Assembly (NCBI RefSeq): GCF_002432345.1 | Contig: NZ_DJDT01000161.1 | Location: 1-57,265 of the forward strand | Reading direction: 5' to 3' | Source: Pedobacter sp. UBA5917 | GTDB taxonomy: Bacteria > Bacteroidota > Bacteroidia > Sphingobacteriales > Sphingobacteriaceae | DNA length: 57,265 nucleotides | In this document: positions 49,447 through 57,265 of the stretch, in pieces | Layout: the number at the start of each line of letters is the position of its first letter | Numbering within the stretch: position 1 is the stretch's first letter | The notes under the pieces: model-generated | Databases searched by the model: none | Told to the model about the DNA's origin: nothing | What the model saw: the letters and a program-made list of their open reading frames with translations, nothing else | Translations under genes and position numbers: made by a program

Positions 49447-50550
49447 ATGTCAGATCATATTCCACCACTTTTCAAAAGTTTTCAGCTTGGCGATCTTGAG
49501 CTTCAAAACCGTATCGTAATGTCGTCGCTCACCAGAGGGAGGGCAACAAATCCTGAACTGGTACCCACAGCAATCATGGCTGATTATTATGGCCAGCGGG
49601 CAAGTGCCGGACTTATTATTACCGAAGGTACCTGGGTTAGCAAAAAAGCAATCGGGTTTATCAATGTTCCCGGTATTTATACGGAGAAACAGGTAGAAGG
49701 CTGGAAACTGGTTACAGATGCAGTACACAAGAATAATGGGAAAATATTTGTGCAGCTGGGACATTGTGGTTCGGCCAGTCATCCCGACTTTTTTGATGGC
49801 GAAATACCCAGAGGCCCCTCAGCAATCAATCCACAGTTACAGTCATTTACACCAGAAGGTTTTAAGGATACCGTAACCCCGGTTCCATTTACACTGGAGG
49901 AGATTAAAGAAACCGTTAACGATTATCGTAAAGCTGCCGAAAATGCGCTTAAAGCGGGTTTCGATGGCGTTGAAATTCATGCACAGATATATACCCTTAT
50001 TCCACAGTTTTTAAGTGCGGCCACCAACCAGCGTAAAGATGAATACGGAGGCAGCATCGAAAACCGTTCGCGCATTCTTTTTGAGATCATTGAAGCCTTA
50101 AAAACGGTTTGGCCCACCAAAAGGATCGGGCTCAAATTTACTCCTGCCGCTTTCAATCCGGGTATATTGGTGCCCGATAGCGAAACCATTGCAACTTATC
50201 AGTACATCCTTAAAAAGCTGAACAGTTATGATCTTGGCTATGTACAATGGGTTGCACCAGCTGTTGATCTTGCCGGTACAGTAATCGAAGCTCTAGATGA
50301 TGATTATTTTGCACATCCACGTACAATTTACAAGGGCAGTTTAATGGCAAACGGCGGTTTTACATTTACCAGTGGCAATAAAATCATTGAAGAAGAAACT
50401 GCCGATCTGGTTTCATTTGGAATGCCATTTATTGCCAATCCAGATCTTGCTGAACGGTTTAAGCAGAACCTGCCATTGGCAACAGCAGACCCTGAAACAT
50501 TTTATGCTGGAGGAGAAACCGGTTATACCGATTATCCTAATGCAATATAA
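49447..50550 (+). CDS. Old Yellow Enzyme family alkene reductase
   Basis: The 367-residue FMN-dependent oxidoreductase reduces activated C=C bonds. It has LQNRIVMSSLTRGRATNPEL, MADYYGQRASAGLIITEGTW and KIFVQLGHCGSASHPDFFDG. AGFDGVEIHAQIYTLIPQFL stands in place of the common GVEIHGANGYLIDQFL. QRKDEYGGSIENRSRILFEI and TADLVSFGMPFIANPDLAERF follow. The change in the active-site loop (HAQIY for HGANG) is unusual and may alter substrate range. It is probably controlled by the divergent HxlR. Confidence 0.93.
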   Translation: MSDHIPPLFKSFQLGDLELQNRIVMSSLTRGRATNPELVPTAIMADYYGQRASAGLIITEGTWVSKKAIGFINVPGIYTEKQVEGWKLVTDAVHKNNGKIFVQLGHCGSASHPDFFDGEIPRGPSAINPQLQSFTPEGFKDTVTPVPFTLEEIKETVNDYRKAAENALKAGFDGVEIHAQIYTLIPQFLSAATNQRKDEYGGSIENRSRILFEIIEALKTVWPTKRIGLKFTPAAFNPGILVPDSETIATYQYILKKLNSYDLGYVQWVAPAVDLAGTVIEALDDDYFAHPRTIYKGSLMANGGFTFTSGNKIIEEETADLVSFGMPFIANPDLAERFKQNLPLATADPETFYAGGETGYTDYPNAI

Positions 50551-50651
50551 ACCTTTAAATGATTGCCAAAGGGGTTGATCATTATCACATTGGGCTGCGC
50601 AGTTGCTTGGGAAAACAAAAAAGCGTAGCCCATTTGCGGCTTAAAGGTTAA

Positions 50652-51560
50652 TCAATTAAAAGATAACCTAAATTCTCCTGGCGATAAATTTGTTTTGGTT
50701 TTAAAGAATTTGCTAAACGATTGAGGATGCTCAAAGCCCAGTTGATAGGCAATTTCGCTTACGGATAAACTGGTAACCAGCAGCTTTTCTTTAGCCTTTT
50801 CAATTAATTTTACATGGATGAGCTGTTGGGTATTTTGCCCGGTTAACGCCCTGAGCATATCGCTTAAATAGCGTGGCGAAAGATTAACTTCTGCAGCAAG
50901 ATACTCTACTGTAGGCAGGCCCGAAACCAAAGATTTTTCATCTGCAAAATAAATGTCCAGTAAATGTTCTATTTTGGTGAGCACATCGTTGTTAACCACT
51001 TTGCGGGTAATAAATTGGCGTTTGTAAAAACGGTTGCTATAATTGAGCAATACCTCGATATAGGAAACAAGCACATCCTGACTGATTTCATCAATGGAGG
51101 TATTAAGTTCGTTGTTGATATTATCAAAAAGCCCTAAAATAACTGCCTTTTCTTTTTCCGAGAGGAACAGCGCTTCGTTGGTTTCGTAAGAGAAAAAGCC
51201 ATATTTTTTTATTGTTGTACCCAAAGGATAGTTGCGGATGAAATCGGGATGGAACAAAATGGTAGCCCCAAAATATTGTGCATCATTGTCTACATAAATC
51301 AATTGATTGGGGGCTGTAAACATCATACCTCCTTCATTAAAATCATAATAGCCCTGTCCATATCCCATTCTTCCTGTGGTTGAATATTTATAGGATATTT
51401 TATAGAAATTAAGTAAGAACGGACGGTTCAACAACTCGGTATTGGTGGCCATCTGCGAATTATCGACCAAACTGATCAGCGGATGCACAGGTTTTGGTAC
51501 ACGCAACAATTCGTGTATTTCAGAAATTGATTCGATCCTTAATGGGTTTTTCTTTTCCAT
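50652..51560 (-). CDS. AraC family transcriptional regulator
   Basis: The 302-residue protein has an N-terminal sensing region with a cupin-like character (YGQGYYDFNEGGMMFTAPNQ). The C-terminal double HTH (about 200-300) contains TVEYLAAEVNLSPRYLSDML and SVSEIAYQLGFEHPQSFSKF, followed by FKTKTNLSPGEFR. It lies 62 nt downstream of the SDR gene on the same strand, so the two may be one unit. It probably activates nearby redox genes. Confidence 0.93.
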   Translation of the reverse strand: MEKKNPLRIESISEIHELLRVPKPVHPLISLVDNSQMATNTELLNRPFLLNFYKISYKYSTTGRMGYGQGYYDFNEGGMMFTAPNQLIYVDNDAQYFGATILFHPDFIRNYPLGTTIKKYGFFSYETNEALFLSEKEKAVILGLFDNINNELNTSIDEISQDVLVSYIEVLLNYSNRFYKRQFITRKVVNNDVLTKIEHLLDIYFADEKSLVSGLPTVEYLAAEVNLSPRYLSDMLRALTGQNTQQLIHVKLIEKAKEKLLVTSLSVSEIAYQLGFEHPQSFSKFFKTKTNLSPGEFRLSFN

Positions 51561-51622
51561 AAAGCTTAAAAATACAAATATTAGGGCAACACAGATTATT
51601 ATGGCCGCATTGCCCCAAATTA

Positions 51623-52426
51623 TTATTGTCCTAAAAATACTTTTGCAAACTCTGCTCTAAAAGCTTCATCACCTTTTTCCAGCCGTTGTGCATATAAGGC
51701 TTTTGCATCTTCGCCAGCTACATAACGCAGTTTGTTTTTTGCGTCTGTGGCCGCTTCGTACACTACTTCGGCAATTTGCTCCGGCGAAGAGGCTGTTTCC
51801 ATCATCGAGCCAAAACCGGCCATCATTGATTGTACCAATGGATCATAATCTTCATTGCTTGCCAAATCTAAAGAACGACCTGAAAAATCGGTTGTAATTC
51901 CACCTGGCGATACGGTTTTGATGTTTACACCAAAAGTGTTCAGCTCAAACGACATGCTTTCGCTCCAGCCTTCAAGTGCCCATTTAGTAGCATGGTAGGT
52001 TGACCCCAACGGGAAAGCAATTAAGCCCCCGATAGAAGTAGTGGTGATAAACAATCCATCTTTTTTTGCCCTGAAATATGGGATAAAAGCCTGTGTAACC
52101 CTGATTACACCCAATAAATTGGTGTTAAGCTGTTTTACGATCTGTTCATCATTAAGCGCTTCCAATGGGCCGATTAAACCGTATCCGGCATTGTTGAATA
52201 CCACATCTACGCCTTGTGCAATTGCTTCTCTAGTGGTTGAGTGGATCTGGCCTATGTTGGTTACATCCAGAGGTAGTACGGTAATATCGTTTAAAGTGGT
52301 TAATTCTGTTTCATTTTCGGGATTACGCATAGTGGCGATTACTTTCCATCCCCTGCTTTGAAATAATTTGGCAGTAGCTTTTCCTAAACCTGTAGAAGCT
52401 CCTGTAATAAAAATCGTTTTTTGCAT
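51623..52426 (-). CDS. Short-chain dehydrogenase/reductase
   Basis: The 267-residue NAD(P)-dependent enzyme has the Rossmann cofactor motif FITGASTGLGKATAKLFQSR (about 5-24), VVFNNAGYGLIGPLEAL, and the catalytic TTSIGGLIAFPLGSTYHATK with Ser, Tyr and Lys. The substrate is unknown. It clusters with the OYE gene and two regulators, a group that suggests defence against reactive carbonyls or alkenes. Confidence 0.94.
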   Translation of the reverse strand: MQKTIFITGASTGLGKATAKLFQSRGWKVIATMRNPENETELTTLNDITVLPLDVTNIGQIHSTTREAIAQGVDVVFNNAGYGLIGPLEALNDEQIVKQLNTNLLGVIRVTQAFIPYFRAKKDGLFITTTSIGGLIAFPLGSTYHATKWALEGWSESMSFELNTFGVNIKTVSPGGITTDFSGRSLDLASNEDYDPLVQSMMAGFGSMMETASSPEQIAEVVYEAATDAKNKLRYVAGEDAKALYAQRLEKGDEAFRAEFAKVFLGQ

Positions 52427-52763
52427 TTTCTAATGTTTTAAATTGATAATGCAAAATTGGACCGAAAGGAAAACTTCTACGTAGCCTAATTGAGTTTGAT
52501 TGTAGTATAAATGGCGGATTTTGGATTTTACTGAAGTTAAAGCTTAAATTATTCTTCCAAATTAGACCTTAACCTGAGAAAAATAATGACGAGTTATTGT
52601 TTCTTCGTTGTAAGGATAACGTTGGTTTCTTGATCATTATTGCGTTTTGAAAAATATACCCAAAAAACGTTGATATCGTGGTTTTTAGCTTATATTTTTG
52701 GATTTGTTCCCTTAAAAATGTGATTAAAAGGAACAGATTTCTACCAGATAAAACAAGAATAAT
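52427..52763. other. Intergenic region between the SDR gene and rph
   Basis: This divergent promoter region holds the signals for both flanking genes, but I find no clear TTTG/TAnnTTTG pair. No open frame, palindrome or repeat of note was seen. Confidence 0.4.
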
Positions 52764-55376
52764 ATGGGTAATTATGTAATTGGTTTTCGGGAAACCGGTA
52801 GGTTGGACATTTTAAAAGTTGGTGGTAAAGGAGCCAATTTAGGAGAACTATCCAAAATTGAAGGTATAGTTGTGCCTGATGGTTTTTGTATTAGCACTGA
52901 AGCCTACAAAAAGATCACAAAAAACAATCCACAGATTAAAACTTTAATTGATCAGTTGACCGATCTTAATGCCGAAGATCGGATTGCGGTTACTGAAATC
53001 GGGTCAAAAATCAGGTCAGCTATCGAAAATATAGCAATTCCAACAGTTATAGCTGATGAAATTGAAATTTATGTCGGGCACTTTACTGAAAATGAATCAT
53101 TTGCTGTACGATCAAGCGCTACCGCCGAAGATCTGCCTACGGCATCATTTGCAGGTCAGCAGGATAGTTATCTTAATGTGATTGGCATAGAGGATATTTT
53201 ATTGCATCTCAGTAAATGCTGGGCATCTTTATTTACCGATCGTGCTATTATTTACCGCATTCAAAATCAATTCGATCATCATAAAGTGCAGCTTTCTGTA
53301 GTGGTGCAGAAAATGATTTTTCCCGAAGCAGCCGGGATTCTGTTTACGGCCGATCCTATAACGGGTAACCGTAAGGTTTTATCTATAGATGCCGGCTTCG
53401 GATTGGGCGAAGCCATGGTTTCCGGCTTAGTAAATGCCGATAACTACAAAGTGCAGAATGGCGATATTACCGATAAAAAAATATCAACCAAAAAACTGGC
53501 TATTTATGCTGTAAAAAGCGGGGGGACCATATCAAAAGAGGTTGAAGCTGAACAACAAAATCAACAGGCGTTAACAGATAGTCAGATTTTACAGATCGAA
53601 GGTATAGGGAGAAAAATAGAAGCACATTTCGGTCAACCACAGGATGTGGAATGGTGCTTGGCCAATGGTTTATTTTATATTGTACAGAGCAGACCGATTA
53701 CAACATTGTTCCCAATCCCTGATGCAGGTGACCAGGAAAATCATGTTTATATATCAGTTGGCCATCAGCAGATGATGACCGACCCTATGAAGCCCTTAGG
53801 GCTATCTTTATGGCAGTTAAGGGCAGCCAGGCCTATGTTTAAAGCTGCCGGCAGGTTGTTTGTGGATGTGACGGATAGCCTGACTACGCTTACGGGTACA
53901 AAAAGCCTCATAGAAGCCATGGGGCAGCACGATCCATTGATCAAAGATGCATTGATCAGCATTACAGAACGCGATTTTATAAAAAAGTTACCAGATGATG
54001 GGAAAGGTCCTGCGATTGTTAAAAGCACTAAAGGTCTATCGTCGGCAGCTATTTTAGCACAGGTAGGGAACAATCCGGCAATTGTTTCTGAACTGATCAA
54101 GAATGCTGAAGCCTCTTTGGCGCTACTGAAACAAAATATCCAAACGAAATCGGGAACGGATTTATTTGATTTTATTGTTGAAGATATCGAACAATCAAAG
54201 AAGATGGTATTTGATTCTCAGCACATCGGGGTCATCATTGCTACAATGAATGCCGCATCATGGATCAATGATAAGATGGATGAATGGCTGGGCGAGAAAA
54301 ACGTAGCCGATGTACTTTCTCAATCGGTATCAAACAACATCACTTCCGAAATGGGTTTAGAACTACTTGATGTTGCAGATGTAATCCGTCCTTATCCTGA
54401 AATTATTGGTTATTTACGGGAGGTAAAAGAAGATCATTTTTTAGATAAACTGCTTCAGTTTAACGGTGGTGCTGAGGTTCGCGATGCCATTTTAGCCTAT
54501 CTGAATAAATATGGTATGCGCTGTGCCGGCGAAATTGATATTACCAATACACGTTGGATCGAAAAACCATCCATACTGATCCCGATTATCCTGAGCAATA
54601 TTAAAAACTTTGAGCGCCATGCGGCAAAGCAGAAGTTTGAAAAAGGTTTAGAAGAAGCACTAAAAAAAGAAAATCAGCTTTTGGATAAGCTCGCTTCTTT
54701 ACCTGATGGTGAGCAAAAAATCAGGGAAACAAAAGAAATGATCAATCTGCTGCGCAATTTTGCAGGTTATCGTGAATATCCAAAATATGGGATTGTTAGC
54801 CGTTTCTTTGCTTACAAACAGGCTTTACTTAAAGAAGCCGAAAAATTGGTGCAGGCCAATGTGATTCAGGAAAAAGAAGCTGTTTATTACCTCACTTTTG
54901 AAGAACTGAGAGAAGTGGTACATACGAACAAACTCGATTTACAGCTTATCATTGAGCGGAAAGAAGAACACCGGTTATTCGAAAAACTGAACCCGCCCCG
55001 TGTAATTACATCCGATGGTGAAATCGTAACCGGTAAATACAAACACGAAAATCTTCCGGCAGGGGCGATTGTAGGTTTGGCGGTTTCTTCGGGCACTATA
55101 GAAGGCAGGGCACGCGTAATCCACAATATTGATGGCGCCGACCTGGAAGACGGGGATATTTTGATAACCACTTTTACCGACCCCAGCTGGACACCGTTAT
55201 TTGTAGCCATCAAAGGTTTGGTTACCGAGGTTGGTGGCTTAATGACCCACGGAGCGGTTATTGCCCGCGAATATGGCCTGCCCGCAGTTGTAGGAGTAGA
55301 AAATGCAACCAAACTGATCAAAGATGGGCAACGGATCAGGATAAATGGTACTGACGGTTATATCGAAATCATTTAG
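52764..55376 (+). CDS. rph: Rifamycin phosphotransferase homologue (Rph)
   Basis: The 870-residue protein has the PEP-synthase-like order of ATP-binding domain (about 1-315), middle substrate domain and C-terminal swivelling His domain. The whole reads much closer to Rph than to PpsA. Examples are GGKGANLGELSKIEG, SFAVRSSATAEDLPTASFAG, ASLFTDRAIIYRIQNQFDHH, ILFTADPITGNRKVLSIDAG and NHVYISVGHQQMMTDPMKPL. The catalytic His is in GGLMTHGAVIAREYG (about residue 829). Rph enzymes transfer the beta phosphate of ATP to rifamycins, inactivating them, and are about 865 residues long. Related PEP-utilising enzymes of unknown substrate are the alternative. The gene is monocistronic, with a terminator at 55385. 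Confidence 0.85.
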   Translation: MGNYVIGFRETGRLDILKVGGKGANLGELSKIEGIVVPDGFCISTEAYKKITKNNPQIKTLIDQLTDLNAEDRIAVTEIGSKIRSAIENIAIPTVIADEIEIYVGHFTENESFAVRSSATAEDLPTASFAGQQDSYLNVIGIEDILLHLSKCWASLFTDRAIIYRIQNQFDHHKVQLSVVVQKMIFPEAAGILFTADPITGNRKVLSIDAGFGLGEAMVSGLVNADNYKVQNGDITDKKISTKKLAIYAVKSGGTISKEVEAEQQNQQALTDSQILQIEGIGRKIEAHFGQPQDVEWCLANGLFYIVQSRPITTLFPIPDAGDQENHVYISVGHQQMMTDPMKPLGLSLWQLRAARPMFKAAGRLFVDVTDSLTTLTGTKSLIEAMGQHDPLIKDALISITERDFIKKLPDDGKGPAIVKSTKGLSSAAILAQVGNNPAIVSELIKNAEASLALLKQNIQTKSGTDLFDFIVEDIEQSKKMVFDSQHIGVIIATMNAASWINDKMDEWLGEKNVADVLSQSVSNNITSEMGLELLDVADVIRPYPEIIGYLREVKEDHFLDKLLQFNGGAEVRDAILAYLNKYGMRCAGEIDITNTRWIEKPSILIPIILSNIKNFERHAAKQKFEKGLEEALKKENQLLDKLASLPDGEQKIRETKEMINLLRNFAGYREYPKYGIVSRFFAYKQALLKEAEKLVQANVIQEKEAVYYLTFEELREVVHTNKLDLQLIIERKEEHRLFEKLNPPRVITSDGEIVTGKYKHENLPAGAIVGLAVSSGTIEGRARVIHNIDGADLEDGDILITTFTDPSWTPLFVAIKGLVTEVGGLMTHGAVIAREYGLPAVVGVENATKLIKDGQRIRINGTDGYIEII

Positions 55377-55384
55377 TTTTTCAA

Positions 55385-55420
55385 TATACAAAAGGGCGCT
55401 AATCAGCGCTCTTTTGTATA
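55385..55420. terminator. Bidirectional hairpin terminator after rph
   Basis: TATACAAAAGGGCGCT (55385-55400) pairs with AGCGCTCTTTTGTATA (55405-55420) with one G-T pair and a 4-nt loop. It lies between the convergent rph and EamA genes. Confidence 0.8.
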
Positions 55421-55429
55421 AAGTCTTAA

Positions 55430-56293
55430 CTATTTTCTGATCGAAATGAATGTTTGTAAAATAACCGAGGTCATTACAAAAGCTAAACCTATATAAAAAG
55501 AAATATTGAGTTCTTTACCCTCATTAAAAAATATAAAAGCCAATATAATGGAATATACGGGTTCGAGGTTAAAGCTTAGATTTACCGTAAATGCAGGGAT
55601 ACGTTTTAAAGATTCGGCAAATAAAACATAAAGTCCAACGGTGCAAAAAGAAGCCAATAAAATGAGATAGGCTGTATCTTTCAAATTTGGTATTACACTT
55701 TCAACAGGAAAGAAATGCAGATAAACCGGAAGTAAAATGCCTAAACCAATTGTACCGCCGAGCATCTGATAATAGTTAATTAACCTGCTATCGTAAACCT
55801 TTACCAATCTTTCGTTATAAATGGTATAAAGCGCAGCAAATGCCGATGATATCACACCTAAACCAATCCCCAATTGATAAGAGGAGTCGAAATGGAAAAT
55901 CAGCGCAATACCGAACAGCGTAAGTAAGCTTAATAAAATTTCAGACAGGTTAAACTTTTGTCTGTTGATGAGCGGGGCAAAAACTGCAGTAAAAAAACTG
56001 GTTAAACAATAACACACCACACCAACCGAAATATTGGAATATTTGATGCTTGCATAGAAAAATACCCAGTGCACCGTAATAAACATTCCGATTTTAGCGA
56101 TATCGAACTTTTCTTTAAGTTTAATATTGGTTGCAACTTTAAATAGTTTTAAAACCAGCAATAAAATAATAGCCGAGAAGAATACCCTGTACCAAACTAA
56201 AAGACCTTCGTTAAGGGAGATAAGTTTACCGAAGATGCCGGTAAAGCCTGCAAGTATTACCGCAAAGTGTAATACCAGATATGATTTTTTCAT
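55430..56293 (-). CDS. EamA/DMT-superfamily transporter
   Basis: The 287-residue inner-membrane protein has about ten hydrophobic segments in two EamA repeats (about 5-130 and 145-285). Segments include HFAVILAGFTGIFGKLISLN, VHWVFFYASIKYSNISVGV and the second-repeat FTVNLSFNLEPVYSIILAF. Such proteins export or import small metabolites; the substrate is unknown. It converges on rph, and the two share a terminator. I see no operon partner. Confidence 0.92.
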   Translation of the reverse strand: MKKSYLVLHFAVILAGFTGIFGKLISLNEGLLVWYRVFFSAIILLLVLKLFKVATNIKLKEKFDIAKIGMFITVHWVFFYASIKYSNISVGVVCYCLTSFFTAVFAPLINRQKFNLSEILLSLLTLFGIALIFHFDSSYQLGIGLGVISSAFAALYTIYNERLVKVYDSRLINYYQMLGGTIGLGILLPVYLHFFPVESVIPNLKDTAYLILLASFCTVGLYVLFAESLKRIPAFTVNLSFNLEPVYSIILAFIFFNEGKELNISFYIGLAFVMTSVILQTFISIRK

Positions 56294-56750
56294 AAAAAAT
56301 AGCTGCTGCCCAAAAAAGGACAGGAATAAATATCAATAAATAAAATAGTTTGCAATGTCGAAATACCGGTTTAATAAACCAGCCGAACCTTTATTGCATA
56401 CAATAGGTTACTTATTAAAATTTTGGAGGGGAAATGCAGCTACTGATGTTCATATCTTTTGTTTGTGCTAAAAGTAGGGAATTTAATTGGAAGAAGCTAT
56501 AGGAGATTGTTAAATAGTCGGAGGTCAGATGTCCGAAAGTCCGAAGTCATAATGTGAAAAAATAGCCTCCGGCTTTGCGACCTCTGTGCCTTTTCCTAGA
56601 TGACGACACTTTTTAGCGAAGTTTGTTAATGTTAACTCTCCGCTCAACACCCTCTGCCCTCTGCTCCATGCACTCCACCTAAATTTTGTATCACGATTAA
56701 TACCAATCATTTGCTAAAACAGTATTATTTTTATCGCAAGATTAACTAAC
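56294..56750. other. Intergenic region upstream of the S9 peptidase gene
   Basis: No gene is supported. AGTCC-type repeat units (GTCGGAGGTCAGATGTCCG and CCGAAAGTCCGAAGTC) occur at 56517-56550. A 61-codon frame on the minus strand (56525-56710) overlaps this repeat and has no domain. The final about 80 nt should hold the promoter of the peptidase, but no clear TAnnTTTG was found. Confidence 0.5.
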
Positions 56751-57265
56751 ATGATGAATAAATATTGGCTTACCGTAACGGCTTGTACTTTGGCCATTGC
56801 GGCAAATGCTCAACAAAAAATTTTAACCCTAAGCGATTACGAAAGGGCTGAAAGTTTTATGAGCTACAACACCGCAAAGTATATCGACAATGCCAACGTA
56901 CAACCAAACTGGCTCGAAGGAGATAAATTTTGGTACAGTACCAAAAACAATGGCGCCGAACAAACTTTTCTGGTAGATCCGGTAAAGAAAACCAAAACCC
57001 CAACCACGGATTATAAAAGTAGCGAAACTTCACCACGCCGCATGGGTGGCCGTAACGAAGTTTTATCGCCCGATGGCAAAAAAGCCATTTTAATTAAAGA
57101 TTATAACCTTTTTGTTAAAGATATAGCCTCAGGACAATTAACACAGCTTACTACCGATGGCATTAAAGATTACGGTTATGCAACTGATAATGCGGGCTGG
57201 AAACATAGTGATGCCCCTATTTTACGCTGGTCGCCCGATTCGAAAAAAATTGCAACTTTTCAGCA
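56751..57265 (+). CDS. S9 family (DPP-IV-like) peptidase, N-terminal part (partial)
   Basis: The frame opens at ATG 56751 and runs past the right window edge; 171 codons are visible. A signal peptide (NKYWLTVTACTLAIAANAQQ) is followed by the start of a beta-propeller domain: YERAESFMSYNTAKYIDNAN, KFWYSTKNNGAEQTFLV, PDGKKAILIKDYNLFVKDIA and LRWSPDSKKIATF. This is the N terminus of secreted prolyl dipeptidyl peptidases of family S9. The catalytic domain lies outside the window, so activity cannot be checked. Confidence 0.85.
   Translation, partial: MMNKYWLTVTACTLAIAANAQQKILTLSDYERAESFMSYNTAKYIDNANVQPNWLEGDKFWYSTKNNGAEQTFLVDPVKKTKTPTTDYKSSETSPRRMGGRNEVLSPDGKKAILIKDYNLFVKDIASGQLTQLTTDGIKDYGYATDNAGWKHSDAPILRWSPDSKKIATFQ

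Noticed and set aside
52764..55376. Annotation as phosphoenolpyruvate synthase (ppsA)
   Set aside because: The domain set is shared, but length and long motif runs fit rifamycin phosphotransferase better.
56525..56710. 61-codon minus-strand ORF before the S9 peptidase
   Set aside because: Built partly on an AGTCC-type repeat, with no recognisable protein features.

Overview
The window looks like chromosome from a Sphingobacteriaceae bacterium, most likely Pedobacter or a close relative. Three things point there. Promoters fit the Bacteroidetes pattern (TTTG, about 19 nt, TAnnTTTG) and starts lack a Shine-Dalgarno sequence. The families present are typical: an Oar-like TonB-dependent receptor, an IPExxxVDY protein and DUF4419. 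The base composition is moderately AT-rich. Gaps between genes carry many short palindromic or tandem repeats of recurring families. I see no rRNA, CRISPR array, prophage or complete insertion sequence. The window opens inside feoB and closes inside an S9 peptidase gene.

Layout. 1-5.1 kb: the feoB 3' end, an Lrp/AsnC regulator, a transcription unit of two tandem tRNA-like RNAs, a LacI-family regulator, then frr and pyrH. 5.2-12 kb: an Oar-like outer-membrane receptor, a secreted class II cyclic-nucleotide phosphodiesterase paired with nagA, and an exported metallophosphoesterase. 12.1-14.9 kb: the translation operon rplM-rpsI-rpsB-tsf. 15-17.4 kb: a broken ORF6N gene and the nicotinamide-riboside salvage pair pnuC-nadR. 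17.5-26.3 kb: an MscS channel, tex, DUF4419, DUF1801, a pentapeptide-repeat protein, the pyruvate dehydrogenase E1 beta gene, a small-protein/nucleotidyltransferase pair and a GNAT acetyltransferase. 26.4-35.2 kb: an AddA-like/YhcG/AddB-like DNA repair group, then tcdA and a TatD-family gene. 35.3-42.2 kb: an exported thioredoxin-like protein, a tiny acidic protein, a GH3 (NagZ-like) enzyme, nadD, a VapBC-type pair, gmk, yicC and plsC. 42.3-48.8 kb: two tandem exported paralogues, the acpP-fabF-rnc operon, the IPExxxVDY gene, pyk and tRNA-Ser(GGA). 48.9-57.3 kb: HxlR with a divergent Old Yellow Enzyme gene, AraC, SDR, a rifamycin phosphotransferase homologue, an EamA transporter and the S9 peptidase start.

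How the genes fit together. Most of the window is housekeeping: translation (rplM-rpsI-rpsB-tsf, frr), nucleotide metabolism (pyrH, gmk), NAD supply (pnuC-nadR, nadD), fatty acid and phospholipid synthesis (acpP, fabF, plsC), RNA metabolism (rnc, yicC, tex) and double-strand break repair. Amino-sugar and wall recycling (nagA, NagZ-like GH3) fits a glycan-degrading soil bacterium. Accessory genes sit inside or next to these core operons: VapBC between gmk and nadD, and YhcG between the AddA-like and AddB-like genes.

The most unusual object is at 2.13-2.61 kb. It is an apparently complete transcription unit, with promoter and terminator, encoding two RNAs with tRNA acceptor, D and T arms. Both share an odd anticodon region and have greatly expanded variable regions whose stems covary between the copies. 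I could not assign them to a known tRNA isotype or RNA family.
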